From Perkinsela sp. pyNocScin1 (lineage: Eukaryota; Euglenozoa; Kinetoplastea; Prokinetoplastida; Perkinselidae): a stretch of DNA of 64,000 bases. The DNA lies in contig CAXHTR010000008.1 of the NCBI GenBank assembly GCA_964019655.1, forward strand, positions 1,116,001-1,180,000, given 5' to 3'. Within the stretch, counting starts at the first letter, position 1; every line of letters starts with the position of its first letter. Under the pieces are notes generated by a model that was given only the letters and a program-made list of their open reading frames with translations, did not search any database and had not been told where the DNA came from. Positions 47,174 through 56,193 of this stretch are shown piece after piece. Made by a program: the position numbers and the translations under genes.

Positions 47174-47666
47174 TTCTGGGGTGGTGTACTTCAGGGAGGG
47201 AAGATTACATGTGGGCTCGTCTGATCAAGCTGTGTCTTATCTTTGAGAGGTACTATCGAATAAAATTCCGCGTGTGATTGACGTAAGCGCAGCTGTCCGC
47301 TCGTACTTAGCATTCTTTTGCCTTTACCCGTTTTTGAAATGATCGGTCGACTTGTCGGTGAAGCCAACGATGCAATAGCTGAAAAACAAAAGAGTAGAGA
47401 GATCACTGTGTGTTTCCCACACAACATAAGAACGGTGCATTATGAAAGTAGAATTTGGAAAAAAATTCATAGGGCATTGGATTCCGTAGTCGGTAGTAAT
47501 CGAAGCGAATTGAAAAGCGCTGCAACTTGGAACATAGAGGTCCAAAGTGACTTTTGCAGTGTCTGTGTGGTAGCGACTGCGGCTGCCTAATCCCCAGGCG
47601 GCGCTATTCACTTTCTATCACTATGTCCTTTTCAAAGAACAATAACCACACAGCCCGTCGACCCCA
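47174..47666. other. Convergent strand-switch region, likely termination zone
   Basis: Plus-strand genes end at the left and minus-strand genes at the right. A plus-strand frame from an ATG at 47339 to 47590 could encode 83 residues (starting MIGRLVGEANDAIAEKQKSR) and overlaps a minus-strand frame of similar length; neither resembles a known family. No tRNA-like boxes were found. Termination is inferred from layout. Confidence 0.55.
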
Positions 47667-48998
47667 TCACTCTTCCGCCCTCTCACGCGCCGAGTCTGCC
47701 TCTGTCGCACTCCCCTTCTTCAGAAAGTAGTTGTGCACCATGTGTAGACACGACGCCCTCGCCGCGTCTTCAACAGTCCGCCCCTCGCCCTGGCCGAGCA
47801 GCGCGCCGCCGGCGCGCAGGTCGACGGCGACGACCGGCTCGTTCTGCTCGCGCCCCTTGGCCGCGGGCCCGGGCGGCCCCGGCGCCCGCCGCACCGACCG
47901 GCTCGTTTCCACAAAATCGATCGCCTGCCCGCGCAGCGCTTCGGGCACTTCTGGCGCGTATTTCAAAAGTAAATTGACCTCCCGCGTGGCCTCGGCGGGC
48001 TCCACTGACTGCTGGACGACTGAGGTGCGCGCGAGCTCGTTCTCGCCTGGTGTGACGGCGGCGGCCCAGCCGCCGGCCGCCTGCAGCGCCCGCTGCTGCT
48101 GCTCGCGCTTCGCCTCGAGCGGGTGGACCTCCCGGCTGTGGTCGACTGTCAGGCGGTCAATAAAGAGCCGGTCGAGCAGCACTCGCACTGCTGCGTCCCC
48201 GCGCGTCTGCGCAAAGTACGAGACCCACGCATAAAAGTGGTTCCGGACCCACTCCATCGTCGGCAGCAGGTCCTGCGTCGTCGCTGGCTGGCGCCGCTTC
48301 AGCTGCGTGTAGACATACTTGAGAAACTTCCTGTCGGTCTCGTTGTCCTGGGCCTCGAGCCGCTTGTGCGTCGCTGTGCGCTGCATCTGGAGAACGCTGA
48401 GCTCCTTCCAGAGCTGGACATCGGCCGAGAGGGAGGCCTGCGCCACAAAGCCGACGGTGGCGGCGACAGACCCGATGTGCTCGAGGCCGCAGAGCTGCGC
48501 CTGGACGTCGATGCGGTGGCGGCTGAGGAGTCGTGGGTACTCGTGAATGAGAAAGTCGGAGATGTGCGACTCGACGAGGCAGCGGCCGTGCGCTGATATA
48601 AAGCCGACGGGGCCTTCGCTCAATAGGCGCGACGACAAAAAGTGGTAGAAGTCGTGCAGGTCTGCGCTATCGGCTGCGCTCGGGTCCGCGGACAGGTGGA
48701 AGCGCTTCTCTGCGGCCTGGGCGCAGTACTCGTAGACAGCCGCCTGCGACTTCTTGGGCGAGGGCGTGTGCTTCTTGACCATCGCGTGGCGGGCGGCGTG
48801 CTTCTTCTGGTGGCGGAGGTCGCGCTCGATGGCCATCCACGGCGAGTTCTTGGGGCTGTGCGGGTTGGGCGTGAAGCTGCGCGTGGGCGGGAGCGTGGTG
48901 CGCTTGTGGCGGACCTCGGCGCGGTAGCGCGGCTTGATGTTCTGCGCCCACTCCTCGGAGCGGCACAGGAGGGCTCGGCAGCGCTGAAAAAAGGGCAT
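47667..48998 (-). CDS. RNase III-like/dsRBD protein, mL44-like mitoribosomal candidate
   Basis: The 443-residue protein starts with a basic segment suited to mitochondrial import (MPFFQRCRALLCRSEEWAQN and a Lys/His-rich region). Residues about 140-200 contain GRCLVESHISDFLIHEYPRL followed by LEHIGSVAATVGF, the pattern of degenerate RNase III domains as in mL44. The catalytic ExxxD of active enzymes is not seen. The C-terminus has a dsRBD-like strand-helix (VVAVDLRAGGALLGQGEGRT then VEDAARASCLHMVHNYFLKK). This combination is that of mL44; a structural editosome RNase III-like protein is the alternative. It is the last minus-strand gene before the convergent switch. Confidence 0.65.
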   Translation of the reverse strand: MPFFQRCRALLCRSEEWAQNIKPRYRAEVRHKRTTLPPTRSFTPNPHSPKNSPWMAIERDLRHQKKHAARHAMVKKHTPSPKKSQAAVYEYCAQAAEKRFHLSADPSAADSADLHDFYHFLSSRLLSEGPVGFISAHGRCLVESHISDFLIHEYPRLLSRHRIDVQAQLCGLEHIGSVAATVGFVAQASLSADVQLWKELSVLQMQRTATHKRLEAQDNETDRKFLKYVYTQLKRRQPATTQDLLPTMEWVRNHFYAWVSYFAQTRGDAAVRVLLDRLFIDRLTVDHSREVHPLEAKREQQQRALQAAGGWAAAVTPGENELARTSVVQQSVEPAEATREVNLLLKYAPEVPEALRGQAIDFVETSRSVRRAPGPPGPAAKGREQNEPVVAVDLRAGGALLGQGEGRTVEDAARASCLHMVHNYFLKKGSATEADSARERAEE

Positions 48999-49709
48999 GG
49001 CTGGGGGTTATGGGCGTGGGAGAGGTAGGCTGGAGGGAATGAAGTGCATGTAAGAGAAGTAGAGATAAATTGATGGTATTTTGAATAAACTTTGGGCATG
49101 AGTACAGGATGTGTTGCTGTGCAAGCACATTTAAGGGCGTATAGACATGATTGAGGAGTCTCAGTGCTTCATAGGAAAGCTCCTTATGGAAATTGAATCA
49201 TGAGAAGCTATGTGGTGTGGATCTCGGAGATTTAGCGCGGTCCAAAAAGCGTAAAGGCAATTTTACTTCGTCTGATGAAACTAGACATTGTTTTTCGAAG
49301 TGCGAGTTAAATTGACGCAGTAGCTGTGAGTCATTGAGTACGTACACCTCGCGACAGCTGATAATTTTAAGCACTCTAACACACGAATAGCTCCCTATAA
49401 ATAAGCTCTAGAAAAGACTAGACTAACAGCCCCACAGTTAGCTCGCTTGACCACACTTTTCTTCCAAATATGTGACATCATATCCTAGTTCGGGCCTTCC
49501 TTCTCTCTAGAAATCCGATCGACATGAACGCTGCAATGTTTTTTTACTCGTTACTGAAAAAAGGCCGATATGAACCCATTGCAGTCCCATCTGAGCCCAC
49601 CACCTCACTGATTTACTCGCTTTCATCCCCTCGCAAAGTCCGCAAACAGTAAGTCATACGCTGACTTCCACCCCATTATTCACAGCCCCATTGCAAGAAA
49701 TATTTCGCG
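48999..49709. other. Intergenic, no gene seen
   Basis: This 711-base spacer is among the longest here and lies between two minus-strand genes. Purine-rich sequence near 49000-49060 marks the pyrimidine tract before the mL44-like start on the minus strand. I found no tRNA boxes, no box C/D pairs and no open frame on the expected strand. Confidence 0.5.
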
Positions 49710-50393
49710 CTACAACTCATCCAAGTACCTTCCAGGGTTCCGAAGCTTCTTGATCGACTTGGGCGCGAGCTTCACGGGGTCATGGTCGATCGGGATGCCG
49801 GCGGCGAGGTCCGCCGCGTCGATGGCCTCGCGCTCGAGCATGAAGGCGAAGAATTTGGGGTCCCACCAGCGCAGGATCCCCTCGAAGGCCGGCACGAGCA
49901 GCGTCCAGCCCGCCCAGCAGAGCGCGTACAAAAACGCTGCGTAGCCCACGAAGGCGAGCCAGCGGATCTGCCGCTTCGTGTCAAAGCGCTGGCCGATCGA
50001 CCGCGCGAGCTCGTTGGAGTGGCCGTCGAGGTACCACATGCTCCTGGGGTCGATGAGCAGGCGGTAGGCCGCGCGGATGCGCTCGAGCTCCTGGCGGTCG
50101 CCGCCGTGGTCCGGGTGGTGCTCGATGGTGAGCGCCTTGTAGCGCTGCCGCACCTGCGCGATGTCGTCGGCGCTGTCGGGGAGGCCGAGGACGCGCAGCG
50201 GCGACTGGTTCAGCCGGAGCCACTCGGCCTCTCGCTCCATCTTGCGCACGCGCTCGGCGCTTCTGTGAAAGCGCCGTGCGAGGCGGTCTTTCAGAAATGA
50301 AGGGAGGATGGACTGCACGACCCTGCCGACGCGGCCAGTTTGAGGGTCTGTGGCGGAGCGGAGGGGCCCAGCGGCGTTTGTGTACCGGAACAT
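49710..50393 (-). CDS. Membrane J-domain protein, probably mitochondrial
   Basis: The ATG at 50393 gives 227 residues. The N-terminus is basic (GRVGRVVQSILPSFLKDRLA). The J-domain (about residues 63-125) contains YKALTIEHHPDHGGDRQELE with the HPD motif needed to stimulate Hsp70 and RIRAAYRLLIDPRSMWYLDG at its end. A membrane helix follows (LAFVGYAAFLYALCWAGWTL). The rest forms a short tail ending RNPGRYLDEL. The layout suggests an inner-membrane or ER co-chaperone. Kinetoplastids have many such single-helix J-proteins. The frame continues upstream of the chosen start but without conserved content. Confidence 0.85.
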   Translation of the reverse strand: MFRYTNAAGPLRSATDPQTGRVGRVVQSILPSFLKDRLARRFHRSAERVRKMEREAEWLRLNQSPLRVLGLPDSADDIAQVRQRYKALTIEHHPDHGGDRQELERIRAAYRLLIDPRSMWYLDGHSNELARSIGQRFDTKRQIRWLAFVGYAAFLYALCWAGWTLLVPAFEGILRWWDPKFFAFMLEREAIDAADLAAGIPIDHDPVKLAPKSIKKLRNPGRYLDEL

Positions 50394-51082
50394 GAGAAGT
50401 GGAAAAGGTGTGAAAAGTGGATAGTAAGGAAGTGACGCGTGGTCAATGGGCAATGGTTTGTTACAAGGAATACAAGGAATGGAGACTGCGGGAAGCGCAA
50501 AGTCTCTCTTTGCGATTTGAAGTGCATTGCCAATGCTGGAATGTCTGAATTGGGGAGATAGCATTCAATCGGCATGCCGGATGCATCTATGCTTGAAGGG
50601 GTTAAATTTTGCATTAGGCTGAGATAGGGAGAGAAGTTTTACTTCGTAGACGAACATGTTGTCTCGTTTGCGAACTTTTCTCGTAGATTTTTTCGGGATT
50701 TTTCTCGATCTTAATTTTTAGTCTTACTCCGAACCAGAAGTTGGTCGTAACCCTGGCTTCATTTGAGTCCCACAAGTTTCTGTCCACTTTCTTATTGAGA
50801 ACTAAGTCAGAGAGAAGAATAGAATCCAATCTTAAGAGTTTTCGAGGCTATTCAGCAAAATTTCGCACAGACAAACAACACCTTTCGCTTGTGGCACTTC
50901 AGCGTCTTGAGACTGTCCGATTACTGAAATGCATGAAGTTCCGTGCGCCCGCGACTATGACACTCAATGAAGTGCTCGACTACAGTCACAGATCGCTCCT
51001 CTCTACTTATCCTCATCCTCTCGTGACCTGCGCGCACTGAAAACAAACTTTCATCGATTCCCATCCAATTACCCTCACAACC
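50394..51082. other. Intergenic, no supported gene
   Basis: This 689-base spacer lies between two minus-strand genes. A 99-residue plus frame (50741-51040) opposes polarity, and a 71-residue minus frame (50614-50829) has no recognisable content. Both are treated as chance. Confidence 0.5.
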
Positions 51083-53032
51083 TCACTGCCCCTGCTCCGC
51101 AAAGTTCTCCCCGCACATGCCCTTCAGCGTCTGCCGCACTTTCTCTATCGCCACAGCGACCGCGTCCGACCGCAGCACCGCCGGGGTGCCCTCGCGCACA
51201 TTTACGCGTGCAAAGTCGATCGCACACGCCGCGCGCTCCCCCGCCGCAGCCGCGGCGATCAGCTCGCCCGTCCGCTTGATGTACTTTGTCGAGAAGTGCG
51301 TCAGCAGGCAGTGCCGGGCCTGCATCTCGCGCTGCACACCGATGGCCTCGGCGACTGTCGAGTGCATTTTCGTGACAGCGTCGCTCGCCTCGCTCTCGAG
51401 GAACGTCGCCTCATGTAGCAGAAACGCCGCGCCCCTGCCGGCCTCAATAAGCGTCTGCGCCGGCCGCGTGTCCCCAGAGAAGACCAGGTCCATGCCACCG
51501 ACAGTAAAAACGTAGCCAAAGGGGTCGGCAGAGTGCAGTACGCGGGCACAGCGAATGCCCGGGGCCACAGCCCCGCCGTCGGGTGGGAGCGTACCAATTA
51601 TTTCCGAAATTTCATAGGAAAAGCCACTGAGCGCGAATTCGAGCATGAAATGCGCATATTCGAGTAAAAGCTCTGGAATATACAGCGCAAACCTTTTCGT
51701 ACCAAAAATACTCGGACACGCCACCCCAACGGCCCGCACGAGGCTCCACGCCCCAAAGTGGTGGTCGGCGTGGCCGTGCGTGATAGCGACGCGGATGCGG
51801 TGGAACGATTGGAAGAAAACTTCGGGCTCGAAGAGGCGCGAGAGCTGGCCGAGGCTGCCCTCGCCGCAGTCGACGACGGTGAGGACATGATGAGGCCCAG
51901 TCCGGTCGACGATGAGCGCAGACGAGACGTTGCGGTAGATCGAAGGCATCGCGCAGCTGCTGCCGAGGATGTAGACCGCTGGGTCTGTGTCTTTGATGCT
52001 GGGGAGTGGCTGGCCAACTGCGCCGATTTCGTTCAGAACATCGTCGAAGGCCACGCAGCTGGCGGCTGAGGTGCCCATCTGTACCCGCTTGGCACTGAAG
52101 ACAGTAAACGTGAGTTCAGGGTGAACAATGTGGGCCTCGATGCCGTTGCGCTGGCTAAGGTCAACACTTTCCACTGCTTTTGAAGCTCTGATGGGAAATG
52201 CGCGTGGATCTCTGGCGTGCAGCAGCCGCTGGATGCATGCAGCGCTGAGGAAGGCTGGCTCATTGCGGTTGACCCTGTCATACCAAGCAGTCAGATTTAC
52301 GTTCGAAGGCCACTGGCGCTGAACAAAGTCGTGAGCCTGGAGAATCTCTGCATTACTCTGGGCGGTGTATATGAGCACGTCTGGGGCAAATCTCAGCAAG
52401 TGGGCACGGATGTGGTCTCCGTGAGTGCAAAAAAACACGCGCCTGGCGTCCTGCTGCGGCCCGAGGGCCTGTGCCGGCTCAATCACTGGAAAAGGGGCAA
52501 TCTCGCTGCGCACTGGGGTCCCCGCCTTGAGGGTGGCGAAGCGCTGCTTGGGGACGCCGAGGCGGGTCGCCTCCTCCGGCAAGAACGGGCCGATTTTCGG
52601 GGCGAACGTCACCTCGAGGGACTTGTCTGCGTTAAGGCAAAATTTGACGTGTTCATCAGCCCACTCTGTGTGCTCGAAGCGCAGCTCAAGGCTCTCACTC
52701 TTAAATGCAACGCGGCACTGTCCCCACCAACGCTGCATAAACTCGACTTCGCCTGCGCTCTTTACTAAAACAACAAGCACGTGATCGTTCGGTGTCACAA
52801 GGTTGTCGGCGATCCCCATGTACAGGCTGGGGAGGCCCATGATGCACGCTGGCGTGAGCTGTGGCAGCACAATGGCTCGGAGACGCCCAGGCCGCGAGAA
52901 GTGGTGGCCCCGCTCTGCGCAGTACCGCTGGGTGCCCTCGGGCGCGCCGACCAAGTAAAAGTTTGTGTTTGCTGTCAGAAGGTAGGCACAAGGCGTTCCT
53001 GGCATGTCTGTTCCGAGGGCGGTGATGGACAT
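51083..53032 (-). CDS. ELAC2: tRNase Z, long form (tRNA 3' processing endonuclease)
   Basis: tRNase Z removes tRNA 3' trailers. The 649-residue length is that of the eukaryotic long form, where the N-terminal half is a degenerate copy of the beta-lactamase domain. The C-terminal half has the metal site: VAITHGHADHHFGAWSLVRA (HxHxDH), VFSGDTRPAQTLIEAG, FLLHEATFLESEAS, KMHSTVAEAIGV and CLLTHFSTKYIK. YILGSSCAMPSIYRNVSSAL corresponds to the start of the catalytic domain. No mitochondrial presequence is obvious, so nuclear or dual location is possible. The gene lies head-to-tail before the J-protein and after beta-tubulin. Confidence 0.95.
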   Translation of the reverse strand: MSITALGTDMPGTPCAYLLTANTNFYLVGAPEGTQRYCAERGHHFSRPGRLRAIVLPQLTPACIMGLPSLYMGIADNLVTPNDHVLVVLVKSAGEVEFMQRWWGQCRVAFKSESLELRFEHTEWADEHVKFCLNADKSLEVTFAPKIGPFLPEEATRLGVPKQRFATLKAGTPVRSEIAPFPVIEPAQALGPQQDARRVFFCTHGDHIRAHLLRFAPDVLIYTAQSNAEILQAHDFVQRQWPSNVNLTAWYDRVNRNEPAFLSAACIQRLLHARDPRAFPIRASKAVESVDLSQRNGIEAHIVHPELTFTVFSAKRVQMGTSAASCVAFDDVLNEIGAVGQPLPSIKDTDPAVYILGSSCAMPSIYRNVSSALIVDRTGPHHVLTVVDCGEGSLGQLSRLFEPEVFFQSFHRIRVAITHGHADHHFGAWSLVRAVGVACPSIFGTKRFALYIPELLLEYAHFMLEFALSGFSYEISEIIGTLPPDGGAVAPGIRCARVLHSADPFGYVFTVGGMDLVFSGDTRPAQTLIEAGRGAAFLLHEATFLESEASDAVTKMHSTVAEAIGVQREMQARHCLLTHFSTKYIKRTGELIAAAAAGERAACAIDFARVNVREGTPAVLRSDAVAVAIEKVRQTLKGMCGENFAEQGQ

Positions 53033-53198
53033 AATGCTATCTCATGTGCTCTCTCTCCATAATCTAGGAAATATTCTACTAAGAGAAACAAAATTACTTC
53101 GCATCACACTGCTTACACTTCTGATTCGCTACTGATGAACAGCATTATCAAATATTATCAATTAAACGCATTGGTGTCAGGGCCCAGTGACTGCACAT

Positions 53199-54536
53199 TT
53201 ACTCGAGCATCGGCTCCTCGTCTGCGAGCATGTCCTCCTCGCCGTCGATGGTTGCGTCCTGGTACTGCTGGTACTCGGCGACGAGGTCGTTCATGTTGCT
53301 CTCGGCCTCCGTGAACTCCATCTCGTCCATGCCCTCGCCCGTGTACCAGTGCAAGAACGCCTTGCGCCGGAACATGGCAGTGAACTGCTCGCCGACGCGG
53401 CGGAACATGTCCTGGATGCACGTGTTGTTCCCGATGAACGTCACTGACATCTTCATACCCTTCGGCGGGATGTCGCACACGGAGCTCTTGATGTTGTTCG
53501 GGATCCACTCGATGAAGTACGAGCTGTTCTTGTTCTGCATGTTCAGCATCTGCTCGTCGACCTCTTTCGTTGACATGCGCCCGCGGAAGAGGGCGGAGGC
53601 GGTGAGGTAGCGCCCGTGGCGCGGGTCGCTCGCGCACATCATGTTCTTCGGGTCGAACATCTGGTGCGTGAGCTCGGGGACGTTCAAAGAGCGGTACTGC
53701 AGCGAGCCGCGGGACGTGAGCGGGGCGAAGCCGACCATGAAGAAGTGCAGGCGCGGGAAGGGCACCAGGTTCACTGCGAGCTTGCGGAGGTCCGAGTTGA
53801 GCTGCCCCGGGAAGCGCAGGCAGCACGTCACGCCCGACATCACGACGGACACGAGGTGGTTCAGGTCCCCGAACGATGGGTTCGAGAGCTTCAGCGTGCG
53901 GAAGCAGATGTCGTACAGCGCCTCGTTGTCGATGCACATAGATTCATCCGAGTTCTCGACGAGCTGGTGGATGGAGAGCGTCGTGTTGTACGGCTCCACG
54001 ACAGTGTCAGAGACTTTCGGGGAGGGGATGACGCTGAACGTGAGCATCATGCGGTCCGGGTACTCCTCGCGGAGCTTCGAGATGAGGAGCGTGCCCATGC
54101 CAGAGCCAGTGCCGCCGCCGAGCGAGTGCGACACCTGGAACCCCTGGAGGCAGTCGCAGCTCTCCGCCTCCTTGCGGCACACGTCGAGCACGGAGTCGAT
54201 GAGCTCGGCGCCCTCGGTGTAGTGGCCCTTCGCCCAGTTGTTGCCGGCGCCAGTCTGGCCGAACACGAAGTTGTCGGGGCGGTAGATCTGGCCGTACGGG
54301 CCAGCGCGCACAGAGTCCATGGTGCCCGGCTCGAGGTCCATGAGCACGGCGCGCGGGACGTAGCGCCCGCTCGTGCCCTCGTTGAAGTAGACGTTGACGT
54401 GGTCGAGCTGCATCTTGTTGTCGCCGGTGTACACGCCCTTCGCGTCGATGCCGTGCTCGTCGCTGATGACCTCCCAGAACTTGGCGCCGATCTGGTTGCC
54501 GCACTGGCCAGCCTGGATGGAAACAATTTCTCGCAT
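53199..54536 (-). CDS. Beta-tubulin without the axonemal tail motif
   Basis: The 445-residue protein is complete. It begins MREI, the mRNA autoregulation tetrapeptide. The GTP loop [10 protein letters not shown], the GDLNHLVS region and the C-terminal helices are standard. The tail after YQQYQDAT reads [16 protein letters not shown]. It lacks the EGEF motif that is found in beta-tubulins used for motile axonemes and is present in trypanosomatid beta-tubulin. It also lacks a terminal Tyr. This suggests use in spindle or cortical microtubules only. Unlike the alternating alpha/beta arrays of many trypanosomatids, a single beta gene sits two genes away from a single alpha gene. Confidence 0.97.
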   Translation of the reverse strand: MREIVSIQAGQCGNQIGAKFWEVISDEHGIDAKGVYTGDNKMQLDHVNVYFNEGTSGRYVPRAVLMDLEPGTMDSVRAGPYGQIYRPDNFVFGQTGAGNNWAKGHYTEGAELIDSVLDVCRKEAESCDCLQGFQVSHSLGGGTGSGMGTLLISKLREEYPDRMMLTFSVIPSPKVSDTVVEPYNTTLSIHQLVENSDESMCIDNEALYDICFRTLKLSNPSFGDLNHLVSVVMSGVTCCLRFPGQLNSDLRKLAVNLVPFPRLHFFMVGFAPLTSRGSLQYRSLNVPELTHQMFDPKNMMCASDPRHGRYLTASALFRGRMSTKEVDEQMLNMQNKNSSYFIEWIPNNIKSSVCDIPPKGMKMSVTFIGNNTCIQDMFRRVGEQFTAMFRRKAFLHWYTGEGMDEMEFTEAESNMNDLVAEYQQYQDATIDGEEDMLADEEPMLE

Positions 54537-54703
54537 TGAAGATAAAGAAGATATTGAAAGTTGGATAGGGAGTGAAAATGATCGGTGTCTTGATAGTACA
54601 AGCTTTAGAGAGCTTTGAACTGGGGCAATTACTTGATCTGGCTTTAATACATATCACCTTTTCATATCAATCTATATCTTTTTTATGATAACATTCTTAT
54701 CAT

Positions 54704-55720
54704 TTACGAATCTATCTTATCAGCTTTCCACCTTGACTTAGCTGCCTGGAACACAATGTTTGGTCGCTCTGCCGCGTAAAGATTGAAATACTTGTATGCC
54801 TTTCCATTAAAAAGATACGAATGGCACCTGGTATCATGCGTATTTACACGCGCCCCTAGTGTCCGATAGTCCCAATTCCTTCCCCAGAATACAGCACATG
54901 GCTTACACTCTTCCATGGTCCGAAGCAAGAGCTTGCTCGCTAGGGGCTCAGCGAAGTATCTGCCGGTGCTGAGGTCGATCGGCTGCACTCGGCGCCGGAT
55001 AGCGGCTGCGGCGACACGAGTCCTGTCGATAGTCTGATCTGCGTTAAATACTGAGAAATGGCTGTTTTCCCTAGGAACAATGGTTGCCCTTTCACCTTCT
55101 CGAGATGGACAGCCCAAATATCGAGCCATTGCTGCAGTGAGCCAGTATGGAGAGGAATATCCCTTCTTTTTACTTATATCAAGTAGAAATCCCGCGATGG
55201 ACGAGTGAAATACGTGGCTTGTATTCACAGAGACAGGGTACATATGAGCACCTAGCCGGACTTTCTCTGAATTCAAAATATCATCCACATTGTACAGAGT
55301 GAGCGTTTTATCATTCGTGAGGGTCATCGTGAGTACGTTGCAGCCCGGGCGAGGTCGAGCCCCCAAAGCCACGGCCTCCTCTTCCTTTATCCAAGTATTA
55401 CTCTTCTCATTCGTGAGGTAGCGAAAGAGTGCCTGTGCAACAACAGGGCATATTTCTGCATCGCCTACAAGCCATTTCGGAAGTATTTTCCCCGAAAAGC
55501 GCTCGAGTTTCTCACACTCTTTCATCTGGGATGCATTGAAAATTTCTACGCCGTTTGGAGTAATGTACGGTGCATCCGCTGGGTTCTCTTTCACGAGTCC
55601 AAGGCGCTCTACCACTCGCTGGGATACCCACCAGCGCGACGGATAGCCCTTCTTCACTAGAATCTCAGCAACAGTCGGCGTGATAGGTCGGCCAGACACA
55701 ACCATACATGGTGTGGACAT
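54704..55720 (-). CDS. Four-module ArdC-N-like protein
   Basis: The 338-residue protein is the third member of this family in the window. The four modules close with EIFNASQM, LYNVDDI, SVFNADQT and, more degenerate, YKYFNLYAAE. Preceding strands are SRWWVSQRVVERLGLV, NTWIKEEEAVALGA and SPYWLTAAMARYLG. The phrase KKGYSSPYWLTAAMARYLGC is close to the ArdC-N pattern of an aromatic-Trp-Leu-Thr strand followed by a helix ending in Leu-Gly. No clear presequence is present at the annotated start. Single-stranded nucleic-acid binding is inferred. It lies between the beta-tubulin and a small membrane protein gene. Confidence 0.7.
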   Translation of the reverse strand: MSTPCMVVSGRPITPTVAEILVKKGYPSRWWVSQRVVERLGLVKENPADAPYITPNGVEIFNASQMKECEKLERFSGKILPKWLVGDAEICPVVAQALFRYLTNEKSNTWIKEEEAVALGARPRPGCNVLTMTLTNDKTLTLYNVDDILNSEKVRLGAHMYPVSVNTSHVFHSSIAGFLLDISKKKGYSSPYWLTAAMARYLGCPSREGERATIVPRENSHFSVFNADQTIDRTRVAAAAIRRRVQPIDLSTGRYFAEPLASKLLLRTMEECKPCAVFWGRNWDYRTLGARVNTHDTRCHSYLFNGKAYKYFNLYAAERPNIVFQAAKSRWKADKIDS

Positions 55721-55790
55721 GTCAGTAAAGGGATAGGAAAAGATTAGACTACAGACATGATGAATCCAGAAAGCATAGCTCTACCTAATC

Positions 55791-56015
55791 CTAAGCATAG
55801 AACACCATGCTGATGAGCGTCACAACGCTGAAAGCTACACCTGTCCCAACCATCAGCCTCGGAAGCACAAGTAAATCACCAGTATATAGAAGATACCCAC
55901 CATGCGCTACTAATCCGAGTGCACATGCCATCGCAACTCCAAAGAGCCTCTGCTTTGTCAGCCTCGGACCCATATGCCTCAGACGCTGTTGTCGAAAGTC
56001 CTCATACACTGACAT
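55791..56015 (-). CDS. Small two-helix membrane protein
   Basis: The frame encodes 74 residues with a charged N-terminus (MSVYEDFRQQRLRHMGPRLT) and two hydrophobic helices (LFGVAMACALGLVAHGGYLL and LMVGTGVAFSVVTLISMVFY). This hairpin layout is typical of small respiratory-assembly or ER proteins. It has the expected strand, is 70 bases from its neighbour, and its composition is clearly protein-like. The family is not recognised. Confidence 0.7.
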   Translation of the reverse strand: MSVYEDFRQQRLRHMGPRLTKQRLFGVAMACALGLVAHGGYLLYTGDLLVLPRLMVGTGVAFSVVTLISMVFYA

Positions 56016-56193
56016 CCACCCTTATCGCCCTATTCTGTCATTCTAACAACTAAAATACTAAATCTCAAACACAACAATTACACTCAACCCCACCTCACAA
56101 CACATACATCTGATAGCTTTCAAACATATTTGCATTCATATAGTATCGGAGGAGTCGCTAGTTATTCTGCTGTGGAGAACGCTGCTCAAAGGT

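Noticed and set aside
47339-47590. 83-residue plus frame in the convergent switch, first considered as a small histone-like protein
   Set aside because: Residues do not match any core histone, and a minus-strand frame of the same size overlaps it. Kept only as a note in the strand-switch entry.
50741-51040. 99-residue plus-strand frame
   Set aside because: Opposes the local gene direction in an AT-rich spacer; no domain seen.
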